NCBI GenBank assembly: GCA_040902535.1 | Contig: JBBDXD010000020.1 | Location: 1-34,837 of the forward strand | Length of the DNA stretch: 34,837 nt | Direction of reading: 5' to 3' | DNA from: Dehalococcoidia bacterium | Lineage (GTDB): Bacteria > Chloroflexota > Dehalococcoidia > DSTF01 > JACRBR01 | Shown: positions 15,750-23,802 of the stretch, one piece after another | Numbering within the stretch: the first letter of the stretch is position 1 | How the letters are laid out: the number at the start of each line of letters is the position of its first letter | The notes under the pieces: generated by a model | Seen by the model: the letters and a program-made list of their open reading frames with translations, nothing else | What the model was told of the DNA's origin: nothing | Databases searched by the model: none | Made by a program: the position numbers and the translations under genes

Positions 15750-16891
15750 CAGACCGAACTCCTCGCCGGAACGCTGACCATCTGAAGAGGCTCCCGGGGC
15801 TGCACGCGCACCGACTGGTACACGACGAACACGAAGAGCAGCGCCGCGGCACCCGAGGTGATCAACAGAAACACGTCCGGCAAATCATAGACCAGCACCA
15901 GTCCATTGAGGAAGATTTGGACCAGCGCGAAGGGAATCAGCACCTTCCAGGCGTAGGACATCAACTGGTCGATCCGGAGGCGCGGGAAGGTGGCGCGCAC
16001 CCAGAGGAAGAAGACGATGAACAGACCCATCTTCGCGACGGTGAGGAACAGTTGGTATCCCCAGCCGATGTCGCGACCCCACGGCCACTCCCAGCCGCCG
16101 AGGAACACGAAGGCGCCAAGCAGGGCGATGACGTACATGTTCACGTAGGCGGTGAGCTGGAACATCGACCAGCGGATGCCGCTGTATTCGATGAAGACGC
16201 CGCCGGCGACTTCGGACTCGCCGGTCGGGATATCGAAGGGTTGGCGTTCTAGTTCCGCGACGGCGGCGATGAGGAAGATCAGGAAGCCCAGCGGCTGCCA
16301 GACGATCAGCGGCACGACATCCTGGAAGAGGATGATCTGGTAGACGTCGGCTGAGGCGACGATCATCACGACGCCGACCATCGCCAGGATGAGCGGGATC
16401 TCGTACGAGATGAGTTGAGCGGCGGCCCGCATGCCGCCGAGGAACGCGTACTTGCTATCGGAGCCCCAGCCGGCCATCAGGAAGCCGATGAACGACAGCC
16501 CGGAGATCGCCAGCAGGAAGATCAGACTGAGCTCGACGGGCGCGATCACCCAATCGGCCGTGAACGGCACGACGGCGAACGCGATGAACGCGGGCACGAA
16601 GATGGCAAAGACGGCCGCTTCGAAGGTGATGACGTCGGCGGTGGCGGGACGGACGTCCTCCTTGGTGAGCAGCTTGAAGGTGTCAGCGATCGGCTGAAGC
16701 AGGCCGAAGGGACCGGTGCGCGTCGGGCCGAGACGCTGCTGGACGCGTGCGATGAATTTGCGCTCGTACCACGTCGCGTACATGACGGCGACGGTCATCA
16801 CCAGCGTCATGACGATGAGGCCGATGAGCGCGCTCCAAAACGGATGTCCGAGGGCATCGACCATCGGCGCGCGCAGGATCACGTCAGGCAT
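15749..16891 (-). CDS. nuoH: NADH-quinone oxidoreductase subunit H
   Basis: A 380-residue membrane subunit that joins the peripheral and membrane arms and lines the quinone chamber. Family signatures are clear: RLGPTRTGPFGLLQPIADTF with KLLTKEDVRP, and PFDIPTGESEVAGGVFIEYS. About eight helices are present. It starts at ATG 16891, six bases after the nuoD stop. Note that nuoH directly follows nuoD; in the 14-gene order nuoE, F and G would lie between them. Confidence 0.96.
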   Translation of the reverse strand: MPDVILRAPMVDALGHPFWSALIGLIVMTLVMTVAVMYATWYERKFIARVQQRLGPTRTGPFGLLQPIADTFKLLTKEDVRPATADVITFEAAVFAIFVPAFIAFAVVPFTADWVIAPVELSLIFLLAISGLSFIGFLMAGWGSDSKYAFLGGMRAAAQLISYEIPLILAMVGVVMIVASADVYQIILFQDVVPLIVWQPLGFLIFLIAAVAELERQPFDIPTGESEVAGGVFIEYSGIRWSMFQLTAYVNMYVIALLGAFVFLGGWEWPWGRDIGWGYQLFLTVAKMGLFIVFFLWVRATFPRLRIDQLMSYAWKVLIPFALVQIFLNGLVLVYDLPDVFLLITSGAAALLFVFVVYQSVRVQPREPLQMVSVPARSSV

Positions 16892-16897
16892 ACGCTC

Positions 16898-18028
16898 CTA
16901 CCTGTCCACGTCGCACAGCACGATGTCCATCGAACCGAGGATCATGACGGCGTCGGCGAGGAACTGGCCGATCGTCATGTCGCGGAGCGCCGAGAGATTG
17001 CAGAACGAAGGCGAGCGCATCTTCAGGCGGTACGGCTTGTCGCCGCCCTTCGAGACGAGGTAGGCGCCCCATTCGCCGCGGGGCGCTTCGACCTTTGCGT
17101 ATACCTCGCCGGGGGGCGTGCGGAGGCGGCGCGGCATCTTCTCGGGCACGATGGCGCCTTCGGCGGGCATCTGCTCGAGCGCCTGCTCGACGATCGCGAT
17201 CGACTGGCGCATCTCTTCGAGGCGCACCAACCAGCGGTCGTACACGTCGCCGTACCGGCCAACGGGCACCTGGAAGCTGAATCGGTGATAGATCGAGTAG
17301 GGCTCGTCCTTGCGCAGGTCCCAGGGCACGCCGGACGCGCGCAGCATCGGACCGCTGAGCCCGTAGGCGATGGCCTGCTCGGGCGTGAACTTGCCGATGT
17401 TCTGGCACCGCACCATGAAGATCTCGTTGCGTGTGAGCAGATCGTCGAGGTCCTGGATGCCCTTCTTCGTCTTGACGAGCGTTTCGTTGACGCGTGAGAC
17501 GAAGTTGTCGGGGACCTCCCACGCCAGGCCGCCGACACGGAAGTACGCGTACATCAGGCGGTCGCCGGAGACCTCTTCGAAGATGTCCTGCAGGTATTCG
17601 CGCTCGCGGAATGCGTACGTAAAGCTCGTGCCGATGATGCCGGCATCGATGCCGAAGGCGCCGGCGAACATGAAGTGACTGCTCAGGCGGTTCAGTTCGG
17701 TGAGGATGACGCGGATGTACTCGGCGCGCTCCGGCACCTCGATGCCCATGAGGCGTTCGACGGCGAGGCAGTAGCAGAGTTCGGCGCTGAACTGCGCGAG
17801 GTACTCAGTGCGGTCGGCGTAGCCGATGCCCTGCCGGAAGTCCATCGCCTCCATGAGCTTTTCGCCGCCACGGTGCATGTAGCCGATGTGCGGCGTCACA
17901 TCGACGACCTTCTCGCCGTCGACGATGAGCACCATGCGGAAGACGCCGTGCGTGCTCGGATGCTGCGGCCCCATGTTGATGGGCATGTCGATCGTTTCGA
18001 GGTCTCGGCGATCTACTTGCTGGACCAT
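16898..18028 (-). CDS. nuoD: NADH-quinone oxidoreductase subunit D
   Basis: A 376-residue soluble subunit of the quinone-reduction module, related to the large subunit of NiFe hydrogenases. Landmarks are MGPQHPSTHGVFR near the N-terminus, which carries the quinone-site His, IGYMHRGGEKLME, and the C-terminal MILGSMDIVLCDVDR. ATG 18028 is chosen because it overlaps the nuoC stop by one base (TGATG) with GAGGGTGA upstream. A GTG one codon earlier is possible. NuoC and NuoD are separate, not fused. nuoH follows directly. Confidence 0.96.
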   Translation of the reverse strand: MVQQVDRRDLETIDMPINMGPQHPSTHGVFRMVLIVDGEKVVDVTPHIGYMHRGGEKLMEAMDFRQGIGYADRTEYLAQFSAELCYCLAVERLMGIEVPERAEYIRVILTELNRLSSHFMFAGAFGIDAGIIGTSFTYAFREREYLQDIFEEVSGDRLMYAYFRVGGLAWEVPDNFVSRVNETLVKTKKGIQDLDDLLTRNEIFMVRCQNIGKFTPEQAIAYGLSGPMLRASGVPWDLRKDEPYSIYHRFSFQVPVGRYGDVYDRWLVRLEEMRQSIAIVEQALEQMPAEGAIVPEKMPRRLRTPPGEVYAKVEAPRGEWGAYLVSKGGDKPYRLKMRSPSFCNLSALRDMTIGQFLADAVMILGSMDIVLCDVDR

Positions 18029-18945
18029 CACTCGTCACCCTCACCCGCGCCCTCGCGCAGGTTGTCGCCCTGCCACTCCTCGATCTCCTGCAGAGGGTTG
18101 TCCTTGCGGAGCGGGAAGTGGTCGGTCATGTCTTCGGGAAGGAGCAGCGGCACCAGGTTCCAGTGGCCCTCGAAGTGGATGCCGAACATGTCGCGCGTCT
18201 CGCGCTCGTGCCAGTCGGCCGCCGGGTACAGCGCGGCGATGCTCGGCACGACGGCGTCTTCGGTCGTCACGCGCGTTTTCACGGTGAGCGTGTGCGGCTT
18301 CGACATCGACGAGAGGTGGTAGACGACTTCCAGGCCTTCTTCTTGCCAGTCGACGCCGGAGAGACAGCGCAGGTACTTGAGATCGAGGCGCGCGTCGTCG
18401 CGGGCGAGCGTCATGACCTCGACGAGGTCATCGCGGCCGACTTCGATCGCCACGGAGTCGCCGATGGTCGCGGGCACGGTGTACGCCTTCATCTGCACGG
18501 CGGGGAGCGCGGCGGCGAACACCTCGTTGATGCTGCCGGGCGGCGGTTCGACGCGCGGCGCTTCTTTGGGCTCCGCTTCCTTCGCGGGACGTGCGGGGCG
18601 TTCGGCTGCGGGCTTCGGCGTCGGCTTCGGTGCGTCGGCCTTCGTCGCGGCGTCTTGCGGCTGCGCGCCTTCGGGAGCGGGCGCGGCGGCCTCGGCCGGC
18701 TTTTCGATCGATGCGGCGGCGTCCGACGGCAGCGCGCCGGCTGCGGCCGGGTCGGCGAGTTTCTCTTCGGCTGTGAGTTGCTCCTGCACGGGTGGTTCCG
18801 CGGCAGGCTCCGGATCAGCGGCACCGGGTCGCCCAGGATCCGCGCCTTCGATGCCGACGTTGGTGCGCTTGTCCTCGGCCTTCGCCTTGTCGTCAGGCGG
18901 CGGCGCGCCTTCCTGCGCGTCCTTCTCGTCCGGAGGAGGCGTCAT
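18028..18945 (-). CDS. nuoC: NADH-quinone oxidoreductase subunit C with long disordered N-terminal extension
   Basis: A 305-residue protein whose NuoC domain (30 kDa subunit) occupies only about residues 138-305, with the signature ERETRDMFGIHFEGH and the downstream FPLRKD. The first ~138 residues are low-complexity and rich in Ala, Pro, Glu, Asp and Lys (for example KPTPKPAAERPARPAKEAEP), with no Cys and no predicted fold. Ordinary NuoC proteins start close to the domain. ATG 18945 overlaps the nuoB stop by one base (TAATG), and no better internal start with a Shine-Dalgarno is seen before the domain. The extension therefore appears genuinely translated. Its role is unknown; a docking or tethering segment is one guess. 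Confidence 0.92.
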   Translation of the reverse strand: MTPPPDEKDAQEGAPPPDDKAKAEDKRTNVGIEGADPGRPGAADPEPAAEPPVQEQLTAEEKLADPAAAGALPSDAAASIEKPAEAAAPAPEGAQPQDAATKADAPKPTPKPAAERPARPAKEAEPKEAPRVEPPPGSINEVFAAALPAVQMKAYTVPATIGDSVAIEVGRDDLVEVMTLARDDARLDLKYLRCLSGVDWQEEGLEVVYHLSSMSKPHTLTVKTRVTTEDAVVPSIAALYPAADWHERETRDMFGIHFEGHWNLVPLLLPEDMTDHFPLRKDNPLQEIEEWQGDNLREGAGEGDE

Positions 18946-19562
18946 TACAGGCTGCGCTCTTCCATGATCTTGTTCTGGAGCGCGATGAAGCCATCCATGA
19001 GCGCCTCCGGACGCGGCGGGCAGCCCGGTACGTACACGTCGACGGGGATGATCTTGTCGACGCCCTGCAGCACGCGGTCGTAGCGCGTGTAGGGGCCGCC
19101 ATTCGTCGCGCAGGCGCCCATGGAGATCACCCACTTGGGGTTCGGCATCTGCTCGTACAGCAGCTTGACGGCGGGCGCCATCTTCTTCGTCACGGTGCCG
19201 GAGACGATCATCACGTCGGACTGGCGCGGCGACGGCCACGGGACGATGCCGTAGCGGTCGAGGTCATGGTGCGACATGTACGTCGCGATCATTTCGATCG
19301 CGCAGCAGGCGAGGCCGAACGTCATCGGCCATAGCGACGACTTGCGCGCGGCCGCGAGCACGGCATCGGCGGGCACCTGGATGATGCCCGGCAGGATCTG
19401 GCGATAGAGCGCCTCGCCGCGCTCGAACGGTACGGGCGTAAGGAGGTCGAGTTCGCGCTCGGGGCCGGTCCTTTCGCGTTCGGGGACGACGATCGGTTCG
19501 CCCTCGACGCGTTCGGGCGGCTTCGCCGGGGCGGCCCGCGTTTCGTTCAGTACTTGTGCCAC
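18945..19562 (-). CDS. nuoB: NADH-quinone oxidoreductase subunit B (N2 cluster)
   Basis: A 205-residue peripheral-arm subunit holding the terminal 4Fe-4S cluster N2. The ligands are visible in [10 protein letters not shown] (two adjacent Cys), MGACATNGG and [10 protein letters not shown]. The GTG at 19562 is chosen as start. It overlaps the nuoA end by 16 bases and has GGGGGTG a few bases upstream. It leaves an N-terminal tail of about 50 charged residues before the conserved domain, longer than in minimal NuoB proteins. The frame is open further upstream only inside nuoA. Confidence 0.93.
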   Translation of the reverse strand: MAQVLNETRAAPAKPPERVEGEPIVVPERERTGPERELDLLTPVPFERGEALYRQILPGIIQVPADAVLAAARKSSLWPMTFGLACCAIEMIATYMSHHDLDRYGIVPWPSPRQSDVMIVSGTVTKKMAPAVKLLYEQMPNPKWVISMGACATNGGPYTRYDRVLQGVDKIIPVDVYVPGCPPRPEALMDGFIALQNKIMEERSL

Positions 19563-19924
19563 TGCAGCACCCCCTTCTTCCACGCGTATCCCAGTCCGGC
19601 GGCGAGTATGCCGATGAAGATGACCATCTCCCAGAACGCCGTCGCTCCGGCATCGGCGACGGTGACGGCCCACGGGAAGAGAAAGACGGCTTCGACATCG
19701 AAGATGAGGAACAGGATCGCGAACAGGTAGTACCTGACCTGCACCTGGACGCGGGTGCGCCCGATCGGGAGCATGCCGCACTCGTAGGAGATCGACTTAC
19801 CACGCACGCGAGAGTAGGGCGCGAGTACGCGCGCAGCGATGAGGGCGGTAGCTACGAGCATGAACCCGATGTTGACCGCCAGGAAGACGGCAAGGTAATT
19901 CTCGAGCAGAACTTGGAACGGCAA
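19547..19924 (-). CDS. nuoA: NADH-quinone oxidoreductase subunit A
   Basis: A 125-residue protein with three membrane helices. [13 protein letters not shown] and [19 protein letters not shown] are the hallmark NuoA/ND3 segments, including the Cys of the loop and the DVE motif. TTG 19924 is preferred because GGAGAGG lies five bases upstream. A GTG at 19951 would add nine residues with no better ribosome site. It is the first gene of the operon, about 90 bases from a strong promoter at 20021-20048. Confidence 0.94.
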   Translation of the reverse strand: MPFQVLLENYLAVFLAVNIGFMLVATALIAARVLAPYSRVRGKSISYECGMLPIGRTRVQVQVRYYLFAILFLIFDVEAVFLFPWAVTVADAGATAFWEMVIFIGILAAGLGYAWKKGVLQWHKY

Positions 19925-20020
19925 GCGATCCTCTCCCGCCCGGACGGCCACGACGGCGGCTACGAAGGCTGCGTGAACCTTGTTCGCCGCGTTCGCGCCT
20001 TCAGCCCAGGTTCACTTGGA

Positions 20021-20048
20021 TCGTAACAATGGTGTGCTTGTAGGTCAA
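20021..20048 (-). promoter_or_regulatory. Promoter of the nuo operon
   Basis: On the minus strand TTGACC (20048-20043) and TACGAT (20026-20021) are separated by about 16-17 bases. Both boxes are close to the housekeeping sigma-70 consensus. The message would start near 20014 and leave a leader of about 90 bases before nuoA. Confidence 0.7.
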
Positions 20049-20051
20049 TTC

Positions 20052-20086
20052 ACAATCGTCCTTTGCACGACGCGAAAGACGATTGT
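20052..20086. promoter_or_regulatory. Perfect 9-bp inverted repeat between divergent promoters
   Basis: ACAATCGTC (20052-20060) and GACGATTGT (20078-20086) are perfect inverted repeats with 17 bases between them. They lie just upstream of the nuo -35 box and about 20 bases upstream of the B12-operon -35 box. Another ACAATCG stands at 20141-20147. The layout suits a dimeric regulator that affects one or both operons. No regulator gene is adjacent. Confidence 0.5.
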
Positions 20087-20104
20087 CGGACGATGTTGGA
20101 ATGC

Positions 20105-20134
20105 TTGACCGAGTGCGCGTGGCGGGCGTATGCT
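20105..20134 (+). promoter_or_regulatory. Promoter of the cobalamin operon
   Basis: TTGACC (20105-20110) and TATGCT (20129-20134) with an 18-base spacer. Transcription would begin near 20141, about 17 bases before the riboswitch P1 helix, exactly where it is needed. Confidence 0.7.
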
Positions 20135-20157
20135 CGGAACACAATCGAATACTTGTT

Positions 20158-20251
20158 CGTGAGGCGTGGCGAAGCCGGTGAGAAGCCGGCGCTGTCCCGC
20201 AACTGTATCCCCGGCGTTTGACCGGGGGAGCCAGGTCGACTGCACCTCACG
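20158..20251 (+). promoter_or_regulatory. Cobalamin (B12) riboswitch aptamer
   Basis: The conserved core is present: AAGCCGGTGAGAAGCCGG, then GCTGTCCCGCAACTGT, then the B12-box-like AGCCAGGTCGACTGC at 20229-20243. A closing P1 helix pairs CGTGAGG (20158-20164) perfectly with CCTCACG (20245-20251). Such aptamers bind adenosyl- or other cobalamins and turn off downstream uptake or synthesis genes. Here the downstream genes are btuFCD and cob genes, which fits. Confidence 0.93.
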
Positions 20252-20308
20252 CTGTCGCGAGGCCTTCGAGGAAAAGGCGCAGGACGCGCTTTTTCGGAAG
20301 CAACTCCC

Positions 20309-20331
20309 GCCCCTGTTCGAACGGCAGGGGC
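20309..20331 (+). terminator. Hairpin in the riboswitch expression platform
   Basis: GCCCCTG and CAGGGGC form a 7-bp stem with a 9-base loop, followed by ATTTCTTAT. It lies between the aptamer and the btuF start. It could be a weak intrinsic terminator or part of an antiterminator switch. The T-tract is interrupted, so Rho or translational control is also possible. Confidence 0.45.
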
Positions 20332-20382
20332 ATTTCTTATGTCTCGAAGCGCCCGCGGCAGTCAGTCACCCGTGGAGGAATG

Positions 20383-21369
20383 ATGACTGTCCACCGCCCC
20401 CTCGTAGCGCTGCTCACCATCGCCCTGCTGGCCATCACGCTCGCCGCATGCGGCGGCGACGATGACAGCGACGCAGACAACGTCGCATCGGCCCCTACCG
20501 CAGCTTCGCCGGCAGGCGAGTTCCCGGTCAGCGTCGACCGGAGCGACGACAAGGAGCTTGTCGTCGATGCGCCGGTGCGGCGGATCGTCTCGCTGTCGCC
20601 GGGCGCGACAGAGATCATCTACGCGATCGGCGCCGAAGACGCACTCGCCGCGGTCGACAACAACGCGAACTATCCGCAGGGGGTGGCGACGCTCTCGGGC
20701 CGCGTCGACGCGTACCAGCCGAACATCGAGGCGATCGCGGGGTTCGAGCCGGACCTCGTGATCGTGGCGAACAACATCGACGGGATCGTCGAAGCGCTCG
20801 ACCGCCTGAGTATTCCGGTGCTGTTCCTCGATATCGACAGCGACGTGACATCGATCGATGACGTGTTCGAACACATCGACATCATGGGGCGCATCACCGG
20901 CCGTACGGACGCATCGGAGGCGCTGCTCGACGGCCTGCGCGGTCGCGTCGATGCGGTCGAAGAGAAGATGGGCATCGACCCGCCGACGACGGTGATACGC
21001 GCCGCGCCGAGCTTCTACCACGAGCTCGACGCCGAGCTGTATTCGATCGCCGACGACACGTTCATCGGCAGCCTGTACGCCATTCTCGGGGCGCGCAACA
21101 TCGCCGGCGACGGCGGCGGCATCGCGTATCCGCAGCTCACGCAGGAAGCGATCATCGCGGCGAATCCCGACGTGATCGTGCTTGCGGACGAGGCCTTCGG
21201 CGTGACGATTGACTCCGTGCGGGCGCGCCCGGGTTGGGATGCGATCGCGGCCGTGCAAAACGACCGCATCTACGCGATCAACCCGGACATCATCAGCAGG
21301 CCGGGGCCGCGCATCGTCGATGCGCTCGAGCAACTGGCGCGTGATCTCTACCCGGAGGTCTTCGAGTAA
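20383..21369 (+). CDS. btuF: Cobalamin ABC transporter substrate-binding lipoprotein
   Basis: A 328-residue periplasmic-binding-type protein. The signal peptide ends in a lipobox (ITLAACGG), so the mature protein is probably lipid-anchored on the outer face of the membrane. The rest matches helical-backbone class III binding proteins (PVRRIVSLSPGATEIIYAIG, FEPDLVIV, NPDVIVLADE). Two ATGs are adjacent at 20380 and 20383. The second is preferred because GGAGG at 20374-20378 is better spaced from it. The B12 riboswitch upstream and cob genes downstream make cobalamin or another corrinoid the likely ligand, although the fold also serves siderophores. Confidence 0.9.
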   Translation: MTVHRPLVALLTIALLAITLAACGGDDDSDADNVASAPTAASPAGEFPVSVDRSDDKELVVDAPVRRIVSLSPGATEIIYAIGAEDALAAVDNNANYPQGVATLSGRVDAYQPNIEAIAGFEPDLVIVANNIDGIVEALDRLSIPVLFLDIDSDVTSIDDVFEHIDIMGRITGRTDASEALLDGLRGRVDAVEEKMGIDPPTTVIRAAPSFYHELDAELYSIADDTFIGSLYAILGARNIAGDGGGIAYPQLTQEAIIAANPDVIVLADEAFGVTIDSVRARPGWDAIAAVQNDRIYAINPDIISRPGPRIVDALEQLARDLYPEVFE

Positions 21370-22463
21370 TGCAGCTCGCGCCGCTCCGCATCGGCCGTAC
21401 GCATGCAGGTGACGGGCATGTGTTGGTCACATGGCATTCGCTCGCGCCAACGCTGGCACTGGCCGCTCTCGCGACGCTGGCCGTCGCGCTGTTCGCGCTC
21501 GGACTCGGCACGGTGCGGATCGCGCCGACGGCGACGATCGCGGTGCTGCTCGACCATGTGCCGTTCATCTCAGTGTCAGGGGGGACGGCGACGGAAGACG
21601 CGATCGTCTGGCACGTGCGCCTGCCGCGCGTGCTGCTGGCGGGGATGGTGGGCGCGACGCTCGGGCTTTCGGGCGCTGCGTACCAGGCGGTGTTTCGCAA
21701 CCCGCTCGCGGAGCCGTACATCATGGGCGTTGCGGCGGGCGCCAGCGTCGGCGCGACGCTGATCATCGTGTCGCCGCTGTTCGTGACGGCGGGGATCTTG
21801 AATCCGCTGCCGCTGGCGGCGTTCGCGGGCGCGATCCTGGCCGTGATGCTGGCGTACGGCCTTGCCCGCGCCGGCCGCGGGTTCTCGACGACGTCGCTGA
21901 TCCTCAGCGGCGTGGCGATCTCGTCGCTGGGTACGTCGATCGTCACCTACCTGATGCTGACGTACAGCGAGCGGACGATCGCCGTGTTGAACTGGGTGCT
22001 GGGCGGCTTCAACACGGCGAAGTGGCTCGACGCCGGCATCTTGCTGCCGTACCTGGTCGTCGCCATCCTGCTGTTGCTCCCGCACGCGCGCATCCTCAAC
22101 GTGCTGCAGCTCGACGAAGAGCAGGCGCGGCAACTCGGCGTCAACGTCGAGCGGGTGCAGGTGACGGTCCTGGCCGTGGCATCGCTGGCAACGGCGGCGG
22201 CGGTGGCGGTCAGCGGCCTGATCGGCTTCGTGGGGCTGATCGTGCCGCACACGGTGCGCATGATCTGGGGGCCGGACTACCGGCGAGTGCTGCCGTTGTC
22301 GGGCTTTTTCGGCGCGTCGTTCCTGATCCTCGCGGACCTGATCGCGCGCACGCTCGATCCCGGGCACGAGATACCGATCGGCGTCGTGACGGCGGTCATC
22401 GGGGCGCCGTTCTTCCTGTTCCTGCTGCGCCGCCATTCGCGGACGATCGTGGAGCGCGCCTGA
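21369..22463 (+). CDS. btuC: Cobalamin ABC transporter permease (FecCD family)
   Basis: A 364-residue membrane protein with about ten helices. Typical FecCD/BtuC segments are [22 protein letters not shown], interrupted here only by reading length, then [19 protein letters not shown] and [15 protein letters not shown]. The last contains the cytoplasmic coupling region for the ATPase. ATG 21369 overlaps the btuF stop by one base (TAATG). The dimeric pore imports corrinoid delivered by BtuF. Confidence 0.92.
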   Translation: MQLAPLRIGRTHAGDGHVLVTWHSLAPTLALAALATLAVALFALGLGTVRIAPTATIAVLLDHVPFISVSGGTATEDAIVWHVRLPRVLLAGMVGATLGLSGAAYQAVFRNPLAEPYIMGVAAGASVGATLIIVSPLFVTAGILNPLPLAAFAGAILAVMLAYGLARAGRGFSTTSLILSGVAISSLGTSIVTYLMLTYSERTIAVLNWVLGGFNTAKWLDAGILLPYLVVAILLLLPHARILNVLQLDEEQARQLGVNVERVQVTVLAVASLATAAAVAVSGLIGFVGLIVPHTVRMIWGPDYRRVLPLSGFFGASFLILADLIARTLDPGHEIPIGVVTAVIGAPFFLFLLRRHSRTIVERA

Positions 22464-23272
22464 TGCTCGATATCCGGGACGTACGGGCGGGCTACGGACG
22501 GCACGAGGTGCTTCTCGGCGTGGATCTCCGCGTCGAACGCGGCGAGATCGTCGCGCTGTTGGGGCCGAACGGCTGCGGCAAGACCACGCTGCTGCGCATC
22601 GTGAGCGGCGTACACGCGGCGACGAGCGGCGTCGCGGCGATCGACGGGCTAGCCGTACACGAAACGCCCGCCGCGGCCATCGCGCGCAAGGTTGCCGTCG
22701 TGGCGCAGTCAGCGCCGTTGCCCGAAGGCTTTACGGCGCTCGAAGTCGTGTTGATGGGACGCACGCCCCACCTGCGCCTGCTGCAGTCCGAAAGCATGCG
22801 CGACATCGAGATCGCGCGCGGGGCGATGGAGCGCACAGAATGCTGGGAGTTGCGGCAGCGATACGTGCAGGAGCTGTCCGGCGGCGAACGACAACGCGTG
22901 GTGATCGCCCGGGCGCTGGCGCAGCAACCGTCGCTGCTCTTGCTCGACGAGCCGACGTCGCACCTCGACATCCAGCACCAGGTGGAGACGTTCCGCCTGA
23001 TGCTGTCGCTCTGCCGCCAACAGCAGCTTGCCGTGCTCGCGGTGGTACACGACCTGACGCTGGCGGCGGCCTTCGCCGACCGCGTCGCGCTGATGGACGG
23101 CGGGCGCATCGCGGCGATAGGCAGTCCCGGCGACGTGCTGAGCGCCGATGCGATCGGGCGGCTGTACGGGATCGCCGTGCGGGTGATGTCGCATCCGGAG
23201 AGCGGCCGCCCTATCATCGTCCCGGACGTCGAAGCGGCCGCGGGCGTAACGACGGCGGAGGCAGCGTCATGA
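22463..23272 (+). CDS. btuD: Cobalamin ABC transporter ATP-binding protein
   Basis: A 269-residue ABC ATPase. Walker A is GPNGCGKTT, the signature is ELSGGERQR, Walker B is [12 protein letters not shown], and the switch His is in VVHDLTLA. Length and motif order fit the FepC/BtuD class. The ATG at 22463 overlaps the btuC stop by one base (TGATG). It powers import through BtuC. The last ~20 residues are a less conserved Ala-rich tail. Confidence 0.93.
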   Translation: MLDIRDVRAGYGRHEVLLGVDLRVERGEIVALLGPNGCGKTTLLRIVSGVHAATSGVAAIDGLAVHETPAAAIARKVAVVAQSAPLPEGFTALEVVLMGRTPHLRLLQSESMRDIEIARGAMERTECWELRQRYVQELSGGERQRVVIARALAQQPSLLLLDEPTSHLDIQHQVETFRLMLSLCRQQQLAVLAVVHDLTLAAAFADRVALMDGGRIAAIGSPGDVLSADAIGRLYGIAVRVMSHPESGRPIIVPDVEAAAGVTTAEAAS

Positions 23273-23802
23273 GCGAGCAGGCACCGAAGAAGTCGCTGGT
23301 CGTCGTGAACACGGGCAACGGCAAAGGCAAGACGACGGCGGCGCTCGGTGTGCTCTTCCGGGCGTGGGGACGCGGCTACAAGGTGTGCATGCTGCAGTTC
23401 ATCAAGAGCACGACGTCGAACTACGGCGAGAACCGCGCGGCGGCGAAGATTGGCATGGAGATCGTGTCGCTCGGCGGCGGCTTCACGTGGCTTTCGAAGG
23501 ACATCGAGAAGGACAAGGCGCTGGCGCGGGAGTTGTGGCAGCAGTGCCAGGAGAAGATCAGCTCCGGCGAGTACGACATCGTCGTGCTCGACGAGTTCAC
23601 GTATCCGCTGGCCTATGGCTGGCTGCCCACCGAAGACGTGATCGCGTTCCTGCGCGAGCGCCCGAAACGCACGCACGTCATCATCACCGGACGCGACGCG
23701 CCGCAGGAACTGATCGACTACGCCGACCTGGTGACAGACATGCGCGAGGTGAAGCACCCGTTTCAGCAGGGGATCAAGGCGCAGCCGGGGATCGAGTTCT
23801 GA
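23269..23802 (+). CDS. cobO: Cob(I)yrinic acid a,c-diamide adenosyltransferase
   Basis: A 177-residue CobO/BtuR-type enzyme that transfers the adenosyl group of ATP to the reduced corrinoid. The phosphate-binding loop [14 protein letters not shown] lies near the N-terminus. [19 protein letters not shown] and [20 protein letters not shown] are hallmark family segments. The start ATG at 23269 overlaps the btuD stop by four bases. It adenosylates imported corrinoid before nucleotide-loop assembly. Confidence 0.95.
   Translation: MSEQAPKKSLVVVNTGNGKGKTTAALGVLFRAWGRGYKVCMLQFIKSTTSNYGENRAAAKIGMEIVSLGGGFTWLSKDIEKDKALARELWQQCQEKISSGEYDIVVLDEFTYPLAYGWLPTEDVIAFLRERPKRTHVIITGRDAPQELIDYADLVTDMREVKHPFQQGIKAQPGIEF

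Noticed and set aside
9599-19083. Long plus-strand open frames opposite the nuo genes
   Set aside because: They are antisense reflections of GC-rich codon bias and show no conserved motifs, while the minus strand holds clear complex I subunits.
18946-19239. Longer NuoC start inside nuoB
   Set aside because: The upstream codons overlap nuoB in another frame, and ATG 18945 overlaps the nuoB stop as at the other junctions.
20045-20250. Small minus-strand genes over the cobalamin riboswitch
   Set aside because: They lie antisense to a well-formed riboswitch and across both divergent promoters.
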